The notes below the pieces were generated by a model. It was not told where the DNA came from. It made no database searches and saw only the letters and a program-made list of their open reading frames with translations. A program made the position numbers and the translations under genes. Below are positions 22,254 to 32,639 of a DNA stretch of 64,000 nt, piece after piece. The stretch lies in contig CM075939.1 in NCBI GenBank assembly GCA_038030265.1, positions 43,071,253-43,135,252 on the forward strand. Reading direction: 5' to 3'. The stretch's first letter is position 1. Every line of letters begins with the position of its first letter. Source of the stretch: Corythucha ciliata (Eukaryota; Arthropoda; Insecta; Hemiptera; Tingidae).

Positions 22254-23970
22254 TACAGGTTGTTTGGTAAGTCGACGGCAATATTGCAGGGGATTTTTCT
22301 AGGTCCAAAATGGACCAAAAAATTCCATATAAACATAGGTCCGATTTCCAACAGTTTTCGATGTAATCGATATTTTAGTATTTTTAGCCATAACGTTGGT
22401 TTTATTGGATTCAGCGCTTATAAGTCGAGAACAGTTACACGTCCATTAAATCTGAGGGCACTACCGAAAAGAGCAGACATTTTTCAGTGGGAATTGGTCC
22501 AGTTATCCCCTAAAATAGTCGCACTTTTCCAGTAACCAGTCAGATTGTGGAGATTTGTACCGATTTTAGGCAGTTTGGCCGTAACTTGAATGCATGATAG
22601 CGAATCATGAAATGCCATCCAGGTTTGGCAAATTTCACAAAAACTTGCCTCATTAGTGAGGATCAAAGTACCAAACTCAGATTATCGCACCTTTTGTAAA
22701 AGTTTGAAGAAATGAACACCTTTTCAGCGAAAAGTGCTTGTTTGGGTGTTCATTGCAATAGGCCTTTGCGAAGAAATGAAGGTGATAAAATTGAATTAAA
22801 CACACTACTTCTTATTTAAAATGAAAATAAAACTTTTTTTAGGCCTTAATCAAGGTCAGCGATGCAAAATAAAAACTTCTCGTAGTGTATTTGAACTTTA
22901 TTCAGAACGATTTGCCTCATTCAATGCGAATCTGGGGGAGATGTTCGTCGAAGCCTTATTCTTAACATGATCGTGCCCCCCCCCCCCTAATTGATCGAAT
23001 TTCGCCAGGATTTGGATAGAAGTTATGATATGTGGATATGACAAGGGGGTTCAATTCCACTACCACTTCGATCGCCGGATATGGCGCCCATGGATTAAAA
23101 CCGTAAGTAAAAGACCGTGTTTGCTGCATCAGGAGGAGCTTCGAAGAATGATAACAGGAGCTTTTGAGGCCATTCGAGTCGACATTTCTCCTCGCGTGAC
23201 AGTGGGTGCCACGAGAAAAAGGGCAAGAGCCTGCCTTCGGAACAGAGGTGGACATTTTGAAAATGTATTGTAGAAAAAGAAGTCTTAGGTAATTTATTTT
23301 TTTTTATTTACTAATTGTTATGAATTGGTGCCATAAACGCTACGAAATGTTTATATTTTGTATCGCTGACCACGATTAGACCTACGAGAAGCTTTATTAT
23401 CATTTTAGGAGAAATAATGGTGTGCTTGATTCCATTTTTCACTTTCATTTATTCACAAAGGCCTATTGCAAAGAACACCCAAAAAAGCTCTTTTAGCTCG
23501 AAATGTGTTCATTTTTCCAAACTTTTACGAAGGGGTCGATGATCTGGGTTTGGTATTTTGATCCTCACTAATCAGGCAAGTTTTTGTGAAATTTGCCAAA
23601 CCTGGATAGCATTTCAAGATTCGCTATCATGTGAACTAGTTACGGCTAAACTGCCTAAAATTGATACAAACCTCCACAATCTGACTGATTGCTGGAAAAG
23701 TAGGACTTCTTCTGGAGATAAATGGACCTATTCCCACTGAAAAATGTCTGCTCTTTCCGGTAACGCCTTTAGATTGAATGTACGTGCAACCGTTCTCGAC
23801 TTATAAGCGCTAAATCCCATAAAACCAACGTCGTGGCTAAAAATACTAAAATATCAATTATTTCGAAAACGGTTGGAAATCAGACCTATGTCTATAGGGA
23901 CTTTTTTGGTCCATTTTGAACCTAGAAAAACCCCCTTCATTTTTGCCGTCGACTTACCAAACACCCTGTG
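22254..23970. mobile_element. mariner/IS630-type relic with ~640-bp inverted repeats
   Basis: The left arm (22255-about 22890) and right arm (about 23325-23969) are inverted copies over about 640 bp, beginning ACAGGTTGTTTGGTAAGTCG on the left. Examples inside are GAGGATCAAAGTACCAAACTC and its counterpart near 23560, and CGCTTATAAGTCGAGAAC with its inverse near 23795. Only about 430 bp separates the arms, and it holds a transposase tail. AT-rich TATA words flank both ends but I cannot define the target duplication. The long arms make this a near-palindrome. Confidence 0.75.
23025..23273 (+). pseudogene. mariner-type transposase C-terminal fragment
   Basis: A ~60-residue stretch ending in LRNRGGHFENVL then stop matches the conserved tail of Tc1/mariner (DDE) transposases. 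In these, an EELRRMITGAF-like helix is followed by an RARxCLxxNGGHFEHLL-type end. The catalytic core is absent, so it is a truncated relic inside the long-inverted-repeat element. Confidence 0.65.
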
Positions 23971-24230
23971 TATATAATATGAGGGAGAAGTATTTTTCAC
24001 AAAAACACGCCTTTGCCTTGAACAAACGATCGCTGTGTGGCTGTTGAGCTTTTCCGGTTCACACACTCTGGAGGACATTTCTCCCACAAGTCGACAACCT
24101 TCTAGCGCTAATCAGACGGGGGTTGGACTAGACTTACGGCTCCAAGGGTAGCATAATAAGCTACCTATAGGTTTCCTTGCTAAGGGGAAATTGCCCCCGC
24201 CCTCCAGATGAGAGTGACCAGACGTAGACT
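23970..24230. other. No gene recognised
   Basis: Sequence between the mariner relic and the Penelope-like tail pair. No supported feature. Confidence 0.35.
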
Positions 24231-24293
24231 TGTGCTTTTTGGTGAAAAGAGGTAATCTCTCCATGTTTAAAGATTCTTTATTTCTTAATTTGC

Positions 24294-24326
24294 GACCGTG
24301 GTTTCGGTCGACTATACCGTCTTCAG
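24294..24326 (-). ncRNA. Hammerhead-like core (minus copy)
   Basis: On the - strand: CTGAAGA, a GGT...ACC mini-stem, GAAAC, a four-base loop and GUC at 24294-24296. The order of conserved pieces is right, but stem II is only three pairs and one base is unpaired next to the core. Confidence 0.3.
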
Positions 24327-24412
24327 ATAAGGCCTGTCTGATTAGCCTGTGATCACTGCTCGTTTTACTGAAAGTCGTGTGAAGAGGGTGGTTCTTACGC
24401 CCTAAACTTTAT

Positions 24413-24451
24413 CTGAAGATGGTCTAGCTCTAGTGGACCGAAACGTTGGTC
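24413..24451 (+). ncRNA. Hammerhead-like core (plus copy)
   Basis: CTGAAGA at 24413-24419 fits CUGANGA. GGTC (24421-24424) pairs with GACC (24436-24439), then GAAAC at 24440-24444. A/C pair with G/T across the GTTG loop, leaving C at 24451 as the would-be cleavage base. Penelope-like and retrozyme hammerheads have similarly minimal stem III. T24420 is unpaired at the base of stem II, which may abolish activity. Confidence 0.4.
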
Positions 24452-24583
24452 ACGAATTAATAAAGACACTTCAAACGTGGAGAGATTAGCCTTTTTCACC
24501 AAAAAACTTGAGTCATCCAAACTGCACTATCTCACCTCGCATCAATACAATGAGACGATCAATGAGATTGAAAAACGCTTTTC

Positions 24584-24925
24584 TCCAGGAAATTCCGCAC
24601 TCGCGTACGATCCTGCTTTCCTACATAAGTCGTCGAAAAAGCGAGAATTTTCAATAGTGATGAGCAAAAATGGTCTTGGTCTTCTCGCGAGACTCTTGCA
24701 GCAAGACCAAGACCAAGACCTTCCTTCACTAAACAAGACCAAGATCAAGACTTGCTGTGAAAGAACAAGAGCAACCAAGACCAAGAACAAGACCTTCGAG
24801 TCTTGGTCTTGGTCTTGCTTTGCTCATTACTAATTTTCAAGATAAAAGTTTATGTGGGTTTTACAGTTATTTCAGGGGTGAAACATGAAAAAAGATCGTA
24901 CGCACGTGCAGAATCTCCTGGAGAT
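24584..24925. mobile_element. Small palindromic element packed with CAAGACC words
   Basis: The inverted arms (CTCCAGGAAATTCCGCAC region at about 24584-24622, complement at 24887-24925) continue inward through TTTTCAATAGTGATGAGC and its inverse at 24823-24841. They meet a centre (24668-24822) made of GGTCTTGGTCTT and CAAGACCAAGACC words on both strands. A related, longer copy is at 45590-46007. Non-coding. Confidence 0.6.
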
Positions 24926-24999
24926 TTAAATGAGGCCTTGATATCCAGGATTGGTGCAGAAATACGGAAGAATTTTACGGAGCCTTCAATTTTCCGATT

Positions 25000-25800
25000 T
25001 TCGTGGTGATAATTTACGTAATGCCGAGTAGGCGACGTATGCTTGGGTCCAGGAAACACAAACATGTACAAGTCTCCCTTAACCGCATACAGTTGAACAA
25101 TTAACAGTGAATTTTGCGTCCTGTTCCTCCACAAAAACTGACAGCACAAACGACAGACCAAAGCAGTGGCGATACGAACGATCCATGCGCTTGGGGATTG
25201 AGCGCTGGTTGTCGTATGTTCTGAGAAAATCCCTTGACTGCGAGTTTGAGGCTTAAACAGACAAAAAAGCAAGAAAGTAGCGGGAGCCCCCCCCCCCCGC
25301 CAATCATACCCCTACAAAGTAACGACATGCATGCGAAATTTAACGTCCCCTCCCAAAAATGTTTTTTGGATCCGCTACTGGGTAAACTGGAAAATTTCTC
25401 GTACCTTAGTTTCTAGGATTATAAAAACTGGGGAAATTCGCGTCTATTAACCCCACGAAACAGGTAATTTCATTTTTACGACGCCTGTTCGAACGAGAGA
25501 TTACACTTGCCTCTTTAGTCTTCCTAAAATCTGGAAAATTGTCCCTCATTATATAATCCATGGAACTGGTCTTTTAATGATTTTTTTATGGCGAAAATGA
25601 GCATTTGCGAGCTTGTGGCCTACCAAACTGGGCATTTTAACAACGCCCTTCCTATCGCGAAACTCCATCACTCATCTCTTTCATCATTCTATCAAACTCC
25701 TCGTTTGACTACTAAAATGGAGGAAAAAAGCGAAGTAACAAATAAAACGAGGCGAGTATAAAATGTGCATTGTTGTAGAATTACCCAAGAAAATTTAATA
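25000..25800. other. No gene recognised
   Basis: Mixed sequence with a C run at 25290-25299. Open frames here are short and unrecognised. Confidence 0.35.
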
Positions 25801-26200
25801 TATTTGTTACCGTCAAAACCCGAATTACCTAGACATAACTAGCTTTACCAAAGCTCCTTAGCTAAAACTAGTATTTACTAGGTAAATCTAGAATTGACGT
25901 TGGAGGTCAGGGAAAACTAGAATTTACGGATGAATTGTTCCTTATTAATATAATATTAGTTTTTGCAAGTTAAAACTAGTAAAAACTGAATAACTCAGTC
26001 AAAACAATAAGTTTTGCTCTGCCAACGGTGCTGGTGCCAACCGTCTAAATTTGGGATTGAAAAATTCAAAATACCACAACCGCATGCCGTGCATCAACAA
26101 ATGAACTGTCTTTACGAATGCGAATCTTTTAATTTTCAATTCGTTATTGGTTTCGTACCTACTAATAAATTCTTGGATTTCTTTTTTCGTTCAGTTTTAG

Positions 26201-26909
26201 TTGTTTGTCAGACCATGTTTCTCCCTACCGAGCCATGTTCGGAATTGATCCCAGAGTTGGTCTCGCCTCGTCGCTACCTTCCGATATCGCCGAAAACGTA
26301 CACGATGAAGAAGAATTGGTTGAAGTCATGGAACAAATAAATAATGTTCGCGCGTTAAAAAACTCCGGAGAAGATGACGAAGAAATGGATGAATTGCAGT
26401 TCCAGTTCGAACTACAGACACTTCCAGTTATGAATGCAGAAATTTTATCCGCCAGGAACGACGCCCACAAAAATTTGGCAACGCAAGCGAAGAGAATGAA
26501 AACCATGTCAGATGCTCTCCATCATCCTGTGGGTGTGGAAGATAACGTAATTGTACCTATTCCTGACGTTGATAAAGGCAAGGCTGAATTTCGTAATGTA
26601 CTCGGCGTGGTACTCGATAAAAATGCAAATGATCTTCACCAAATTGGAACCAAGAACGGCATTTTGGAAAAACTATACTCCAAGAGTGAGTTAGACGCTG
26701 CCTCAGGAAATTTTCTTGCTCCCCAGGAAATTCCTGAAAACAAAACCACGCTTCGTTCAGCTGCTCGAAATGCTGCCCTTGTAACGGGACAAGGATACGT
26801 CCGTTGCCAATGCACAAAAAATTGTAAAAACTCGCGCTGTAAATGCCGAAAAAACAAAACTTTATGTAATTCAAAATGTCACAGCAGTGCTGCCTGCTGT
26901 AACAAGTAG
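26201..26909 (+). pseudogene. Ginger/rve-type integrase C-terminal region
   Basis: About 235 residues are open to TAG at 26909. The start is HVSPYRAMFGIDPRVGL, the conserved end of an rve integrase core as in Ginger-type and KRAB-A-domain-containing-2-like proteins. A Glu/Asp-rich coiled segment follows, then a Cys-rich tail (about 26797-26907) with CQCTKNCKNSRCKCRKN and CNSKCHSSAACC. A pyrimidine tract and TTTTAG end at 26200, so this may be a 3' exon. The integrase catalytic part is not found upstream, and no ATG opens the frame. I call it a truncated relic, though the frame itself is undamaged. Confidence 0.7.
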
Positions 26910-27028
26910 ATTTTTTTCGATTTCGTTTAAATTCCTTGTATTTTGTTTCATTTGATTCATAGAGCATTTTGCTATTTTTTGTATTATAAGAATTTTGTAT
27001 CTATTTTTTCTTGCCAATTAATTGTACA

Positions 27029-27034
27029 ATAAAT
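27029..27034 (+). promoter_or_regulatory. Poly(A) signal of the Ginger-like gene
   Basis: Canonical AATAAA about 120 bp after the stop codon, in AT-rich 3' sequence, followed by an A-rich stretch at 27042. Confidence 0.5.
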
Positions 27035-27459
27035 AAGTTGCAAAAACAATCAAGTTGGAAGGTATTTCAACCTACATAGTTAAATCGGTTACGGTTATTC
27101 ACATTCAGAGGGTCTATTCAAAGTGGAAATCTCGTGAGAGTGATTCGTCTTGACGAATCAAATTCTGGACATTACGTGAGTTGTACGACATCGTGATAAT
27201 TGAGTGGAAAGAGTCAACTTGAAGGCCTTCTTGCCTCCTTTGACGTCGAAAACTAGTTTTTACTGCCTAAATTACAGTCACATCTAATTTTAACAAGTTG
27301 AAACTAGTATAACCTGTTAGTTAAAACTAGTTTTCACATCGGGGTCCCGTTGAAACTAGTTTTGACTAGTTAAAACTAGTTTTGACATAGGAGTCTCGAT
27401 GGAACTAGTATTAACTAGTTAAAACTAGTTTTAACGGATTTCGGGTCTTAACTGTAACA

Positions 27460-28650
27460 TCGTTATAGTGAACAATACACAATGTTTTTTCCATGTTTTA
27501 TACAGAGAAACACGAAAACAAACAGAGTGATCTGCGTCGTTCCGATCTCAAAAGGGGTATAATACGTATAGGAGAGTTCTTTAATAATCAATTATAAAAA
27601 TCCTTGAAACGAAATTGTGATTAAAGGGGGGGGGGATGTGCTTTTTCGCGCTACCTGCTTCGTAAGTTGCCCATTACGATAACATGATAACTCCAGTAAG
27701 TTGAATTTTTCATAACCTGGCACTTCATAGCTTCTGTTTTTGAAAACTGTACAGTAAAGGTTTGAAACTGACATGAAAAGTTTTTTACGTGTCAGTTTTC
27801 GGTAACCTTGTGCAATCTTTGTTGTAATGTTATCACCTCATTCGTGATTATAGAAATATCTTAAAACATGGTTTTTTTGTCAAAAGAATAAAACTGGGTA
27901 ATATTCATTGTTATTCTTTTCTCCAAAGAGAACTAGATGGGTGATGTAGCGGAGGTAAACGAATTACTAAATGAAATAAAAACATTAAGAGACGTCCTCT
28001 TAACGATTTTATTTAATTTAACTGGGTAATATTCGACGCCGTTTGCGCGAAAAATAACGTACATCACTCGACTATTAAGGGGTATTACCCACTTACTGAT
28101 CTTGTAATGTAATCTACTATTCTTGATTCTTGAGGATGAAGTGGTGTGACGGCATAGGGATTGTATGAAGATTAGAAACCGTTGCCTGGAAGTGATGAAC
28201 AAACCCTACGCGAGTAGAACATCGTTCTGAACGACTGAACGGGAACGGTGTTGTAGTGGTATAGGGATTGTTAATACGCAATCCGGAAAGAGTTTGAAAA
28301 AAGCGCTGAAACGGCGGAAATACTAAAATTTCCAACGGCTATCTTGAGTAACAGCCGTCCTACGCGATGTCACGATTGCCTCAAATCTTAAAATCAACTC
28401 ATCAGCCATCTAGAACACGCCTTCAAAGTTTGAACGCTCGACTCAAATGTGCACGATTTTGCTATTTTTTCTTGAATCTGCTCCTGGACTGCTGGCCCTT
28501 TTTTGTGAAAATTCAGTTTTTTGGGAACAATTTGACGATATGAACCGCCTACAATCTGAGTAGACGAACTACCAAATCTCATGCTGGGGTCTCTGGTGCA
28601 TCTGACATCTTCTGCCCACCCCTAGACCAAGGATAGGCTAGCCTCTGTTT
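27460..28650. other. No gene recognised
   Basis: Holds two AACTGGGTAATATTC words (27893 and 28020) that frame a small hairpin-rich segment, and a GGTATTACCC inverse at 28081. This may be a small element. Open frames on the - strand at 27933-28335 are unrecognised. Confidence 0.4.
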
Positions 28651-29010
28651 CCCACTATTTCAGCCTCAAATTGCGTTTTTTCCTAAGTTTTTGCCCCCAG
28701 CACGGCACATTATAGCGCGCTTTTTCAATTTTAACCGCCTATTAATGGTCCATAGAAACTTGAAGTTAACGTATTTTCTTTATTTTACCGCGAAGTTGCC
28801 TCTAGATACCTCGAATTGTGGTAGTTCCTTTAATTTTACTTAGTGGAAAATAAGCGCTTATTCTCATTATTAGCCGCGAATCAAAGCTTTAGAACCTAAA
28901 AATCTCTCTTTTTTTTTATCAACTTCAAGTTATTAGGGGAGCCGCCTTTGAACCGGTGGTTCACCCACACCCCACCCTGGCCCCCCAACGTCGTTACGCT
29001 ACTGTACATA
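28650..29010 (+). repeat. Family A array 3' end with C-rich terminus
   Basis: A units in the same order as 4540-4700 and 59980-60200 (GCACRTTA, CTTGA/AGTTAACGTATTTTC, TCGAATTGTGGTAGTT, AACCTAAAAATC). It then runs into a C-rich segment and ACGCTACTG at 28997, which looks like an element terminus. Confidence 0.65.
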
Positions 29011-31341
29011 GCCCTGAATCTTTACAATTTCGTGATAGAACGTTCTGAAAACCGGGATTTTTTTTTTCGTTCGTAATTGAAACGTTTTAAACGCTAATCC
29101 CCTCGTGCATTATCTCACTCAAATCTACGGAAAACGCTCCTCACCCCCCCCCCCCCAACGACACATCAAAAAACACATTTTCATCGGTTTCCCGGTAGGG
29201 TGCTTTTCCTCGTCTCGAGGGCCAAAAACACAGTGTGGTGGGTGGGCAGGGGTGGCACTTGGATTTTCCACCCTCTCTTCTCACTCTCTTACACAACTCT
29301 CCTACATAGTAGTGTATAAAGAGCGTCAAGCCGGTTCAATCTGAGTTCTCAAGCTTGGGGGCAAAGCTCTCGCGTCATGTGAAGGTAGTCGAATTTTTCG
29401 CCGGTTAAGAAAAAAATAAATAAATAAATGAAAATAAAAATGAAGAAGTGGAGGGCAATTATTTGAAATCACTGTTATTGACACTAATGACTCGTTTCTA
29501 AAAAAAAAAAATTGCCATCGTCAATGTGTCGAGAAATCACCTCGCGGCACTATTTTGTTTATTTTTCGCCAGTTAAAAAGCGCGAAGTACGTTAAATTCG
29601 GGGTGAAACAGGCGATTTGTCAAGGTCAGTTCACAAATTCTCAATAAGATGTTTTGATTGTCAGTTGCATTGCTTTAGTTGGAGATGATGTGTAATAGAT
29701 TTTAGTCACGAAAACTTGTTTATGGATTTAAATGGCGAATATGTATACCGAAGGTAACGATCGAATAATAGTAAATTTGCGGCGTGCTGTAAAGTTCAAG
29801 TTTGAACCCCAGTGCGTATATTCTACTCTGCTGGTTTATTTTGTTTCTGCAAGCCGAAAGCACTGTGAAGGAACTGGGGGAAATATATTACATCGTATAT
29901 TGCATTATAGGCTTCCTTCCATCACAACGGGGCTTTTCCCTCGAAATTTCATTTGCATCATAATTAATCATATCCTCTCGCTCGTCACCCTGATGCATCC
30001 TCTCCCAAGGCTCTTACTGACCATTTCACCGATGTTTACACCCAAATTAGCATTCCTACATTTCGACCTTCGTATGCTCACCTATACGTAGGTATCTGGT
30101 TAATATCGTCATTGTTTGTGCAATCAAACCTCAGGGCACGCAAGGCTGAGAATCTCGCCTCGCCTAGTTACTAATTTTAGCTGCATGATTTAAACCATCG
30201 ACGTAAATAACGATTGCCATGTAAAAATAATCTTCCCACCGGTAAATAGGGTCATTTCAAGCCTATACTCATCGCTATAGGCCGCATCCACGACCGAATT
30301 CGCTTTTTTATTGTTATTTTTCTCTCGGAACCTGTGGACCCTATTCAGGAAACTGTGAATTCGGGGAAATTGATCGGGGTTGGTATCAAGGGGAGTGGGC
30401 GTTAAAAATGGCATTATTACCGGCAGGATAAGGATTACCAGCTCAGTGGTGGAAGGAAGGGGGAAAGCTGGTGAAAATGGAATTCATTAAAGAAGAATTA
30501 ATTTGGCCGTTAATCACAAGGATTGAGGGTATACAAGTGATGATTTGGTGATGTAGGAGTTATTCTTATGGAGTTTTATGGTTTTTATGAATAATAAAAG
30601 CGTAAAGAAAATGTGAGAATTCTTCTTCCTCAGATATACACGTATCTACTGAATTTTTAAACATCGAAGCTGTTGAATTTTCTTTGCATGGAAATCCTCT
30701 ACATGTATGCCTAACGAGTAAATAATAAAAATGTAGGGGCAATGAGGTAGAAGCCCCCTACCCCTTCACACCCAAGACTCAGCAGATTCATCTGAGAAAT
30801 TCATTCTCTCGAAAGCTGAGTTTTATGAGTTTCATCAAATAATATACGACGACGACCCGATTCGCTGATTCCGTAAGAATATAGCCACTTTGTATTTTAT
30901 GGCCATCTTTATTTGCTCTAAATCGGATTCGTCATTATCTGTCCTCTCTCACAGATTTCATCCTGATCCAGCCCCAAATGTCCCAAGCTTGATTTAACAT
31001 TTTCCGCTTCACTTCCAAACGAGTCACTCAGCACTGGCGAGTCGAATTCCTTTTTTGTTGCGTAATATTTATTCTGTTTATAATACAAACAAAGAAGTCA
31101 CAAAAGAATAACTCATCCTTTTCCCCGCACATTCACTCTCGTGTATCATGTCACCCTTGGCCATGATTATTATACCTCAGTCCATATAACACGGGTGTAA
31201 TCAATCAAAATATACGCGTTCAACCAACCACGAATCTTCTGGGGGGGCTGGAGCGGGGAGGGGTGTCCATTCCATTCCTCACCCCAACGACAACCCCGTT
31301 TAAATAGAAAATGATGAACGGTTGCGGATCACCGCAGTTAT

Positions 31342-31372
<31 letters not shown>

Positions 31373-31740
31373 AACGGACATGGTTGACATGTTTGACCGG
31401 GACATGGGGTCTCCGGAAGGAGAAAACACATTTTTCATTCAAGAACCCCATGAATGAGCGAGTGTGATGTGTGTTCATAACTCGTTTGTCCAGGCTTTTG
31501 AGGAGCTTATGTTGCGAAGCTAAGAAAAAGGGAAATGCGGGGGCGGCTGTATAAAGAAATTAAGAGAGGATGAGTGCAAAGAGGCATTTTGCTCTTTTTC
31601 TTTGGTGTCTCTACACGATCAGAAGTATGTTTACAGCTGTGATTGAAATTTCCCGTCTGTTTTCATTCATCTTGGAGTAAAAGGAGAAGCTGCTACAAAA
31701 ATACCTACATATCTAAAGATGTAAGAACTATTCGAGCCCC
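29010..31740. other. Non-array stretch, no gene recognised
   Basis: Mostly unique-looking AT-rich DNA. A run of C is at 29145-29157 and a 27-base T run at 31346-31372. The longest frame (29732-30091, 119 codons) has no recognisable domain and no supporting splice or codon pattern. This could be intergenic or intronic host sequence. Confidence 0.4.
31346..31372. repeat. 27-base poly(T) tract
   Basis: Uninterrupted T run; possibly the tail of a retroposed sequence on the - strand, but no adjacent target duplication was identified. Confidence 0.7.
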
Positions 31741-32340
31741 CCAAAAATTGCAATTTAGCTTATATTTAGCTCCAAGTTGTGTAATTTTACGGTCATTCAT
31801 CAAGCTTTGGGCGCTCTTGAAGCCAGCTGGACCAAGAAGCCGTGGGTTATTCAGCCAGTGAGAAGATCCAATTTCGTAGTAATTCTTCTGGCTTTTGGGA
31901 TTCTCGTGGGGTCGGCTACCCATGGGTTCCAGCACCGCTACAAAAAAGGCCCTGAAACTTGCAATTTCGCTTAAATTAAGAAACTAAACTGTCCATTTCG
32001 AGGGTATTCAGCCGGGAAACTTGTAATATCGCTCAAATTTTGACCCAAAACTTACAGCTTTTCAAATATAAAGCTCCTGAGTGCTACAATTACACGGTGA
32101 GATTCATCCGGCTATGGGCGCATTTTGGTAGCCAGCTTGCCCAGGGCCCATGCTCAGTAAAGAAAAGCTTCAGAAACTTGCAATTTCGTGAAAATAAAGA
32201 CCAGAAACTACCAATTTCACGGATGTTTAGACCCTAAAATTCTAATTTCGAGAGTATTCAGCGAGGTAACAACCAATTTCGTGAATACTCCGCTCCAAAA
32301 TGTTGAAATTTTTCTTCTGGCTATTCGTCTGACTTTGGCA
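31740..32340 (+). repeat. Family C array
   Basis: Units such as AAACTTGCAATTTCGTGAAAA and AATAAAGACCAGAAAC, with the longer GGGCGC...GCCAGC module at about 31808, 31900 and 32115. It ends at 32340 in GGGGCGTAGGTACGGGGG followed by G and C runs. Confidence 0.65.
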
Positions 32341-32639
32341 GGGGCGTAGGTACGGGGGGGATATGGGGGATAGATCCCCCCCCCCCAGAGCTACAAGTAT
32401 ACGAACGAAGGAGCACTAGTACCATAACGAAGAGCCCCATAAAATCTCCAAAAATGAGCGTTTCTCGTTGAAATTAGGTTTAGCAGATTTTCAGGACTTA
32501 AAGCAGCCCGAAAAGGTCCGAGTACGTCCAGCTTTTTCCTTGAACTTCAGACCCAACGCAGTAGTGTACCGTGGTACGGTGGGGGAGGGGGGTTCGCCCC
32601 GGACACTCTATCAGACAAAATTCGGTAATATACGTGGCT

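Larger units (their letters stand above)
24235..24495. mobile_element. Inverted pair of Penelope-like tails
   Basis: Two copies of one tail in opposite orientation. The minus copy spans 24240-24330 and the plus copy about 24405-24490. In each, CTGAAGA...GACCGAAAC is followed by CACGAATTAATAAAGA-type sequence, and GTGGAGAGATT or ATGGAGAGATT lies at the outer end. TTTTTGGTGAAAAGAGG at 24238 and its inverse at 24491 extend the arms. The arrangement matches the 8.65-kb palindrome but with a different internal sequence. Confidence 0.6.
25804..27459 (+). mobile_element. Ginger-like element with AACTAGTT-packed ends
   Basis: Inverted ends TGTTACCGTCAAAACCCGAA (25804) and the complement of TGTTACAGTTAAGACCCGAA (ending 27459). 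TGTTA fits the TGTNR start known for Ginger elements. Subterminal regions 25830-26000 and 27250-27440 are dense with AACTAGTT, AACTAGTTTT and TAGTTAAAACTAG words in both orientations. Between them lies an integrase-type C-terminal coding segment with a poly(A) signal. A matching target duplication was not seen (ATAT at left, TCGT at right). Confidence 0.7.

Noticed and set aside
26014..26340. + strand 108-codon frame overlapping the integrase fragment
   Set aside because: It changes frame relative to the recognisable SPYRAMFG region and has no motifs of its own.
29732..30091. 119-codon open frame
   Set aside because: No recognisable domain, no splice or regulatory context, and a composition typical of random AT-rich frames.
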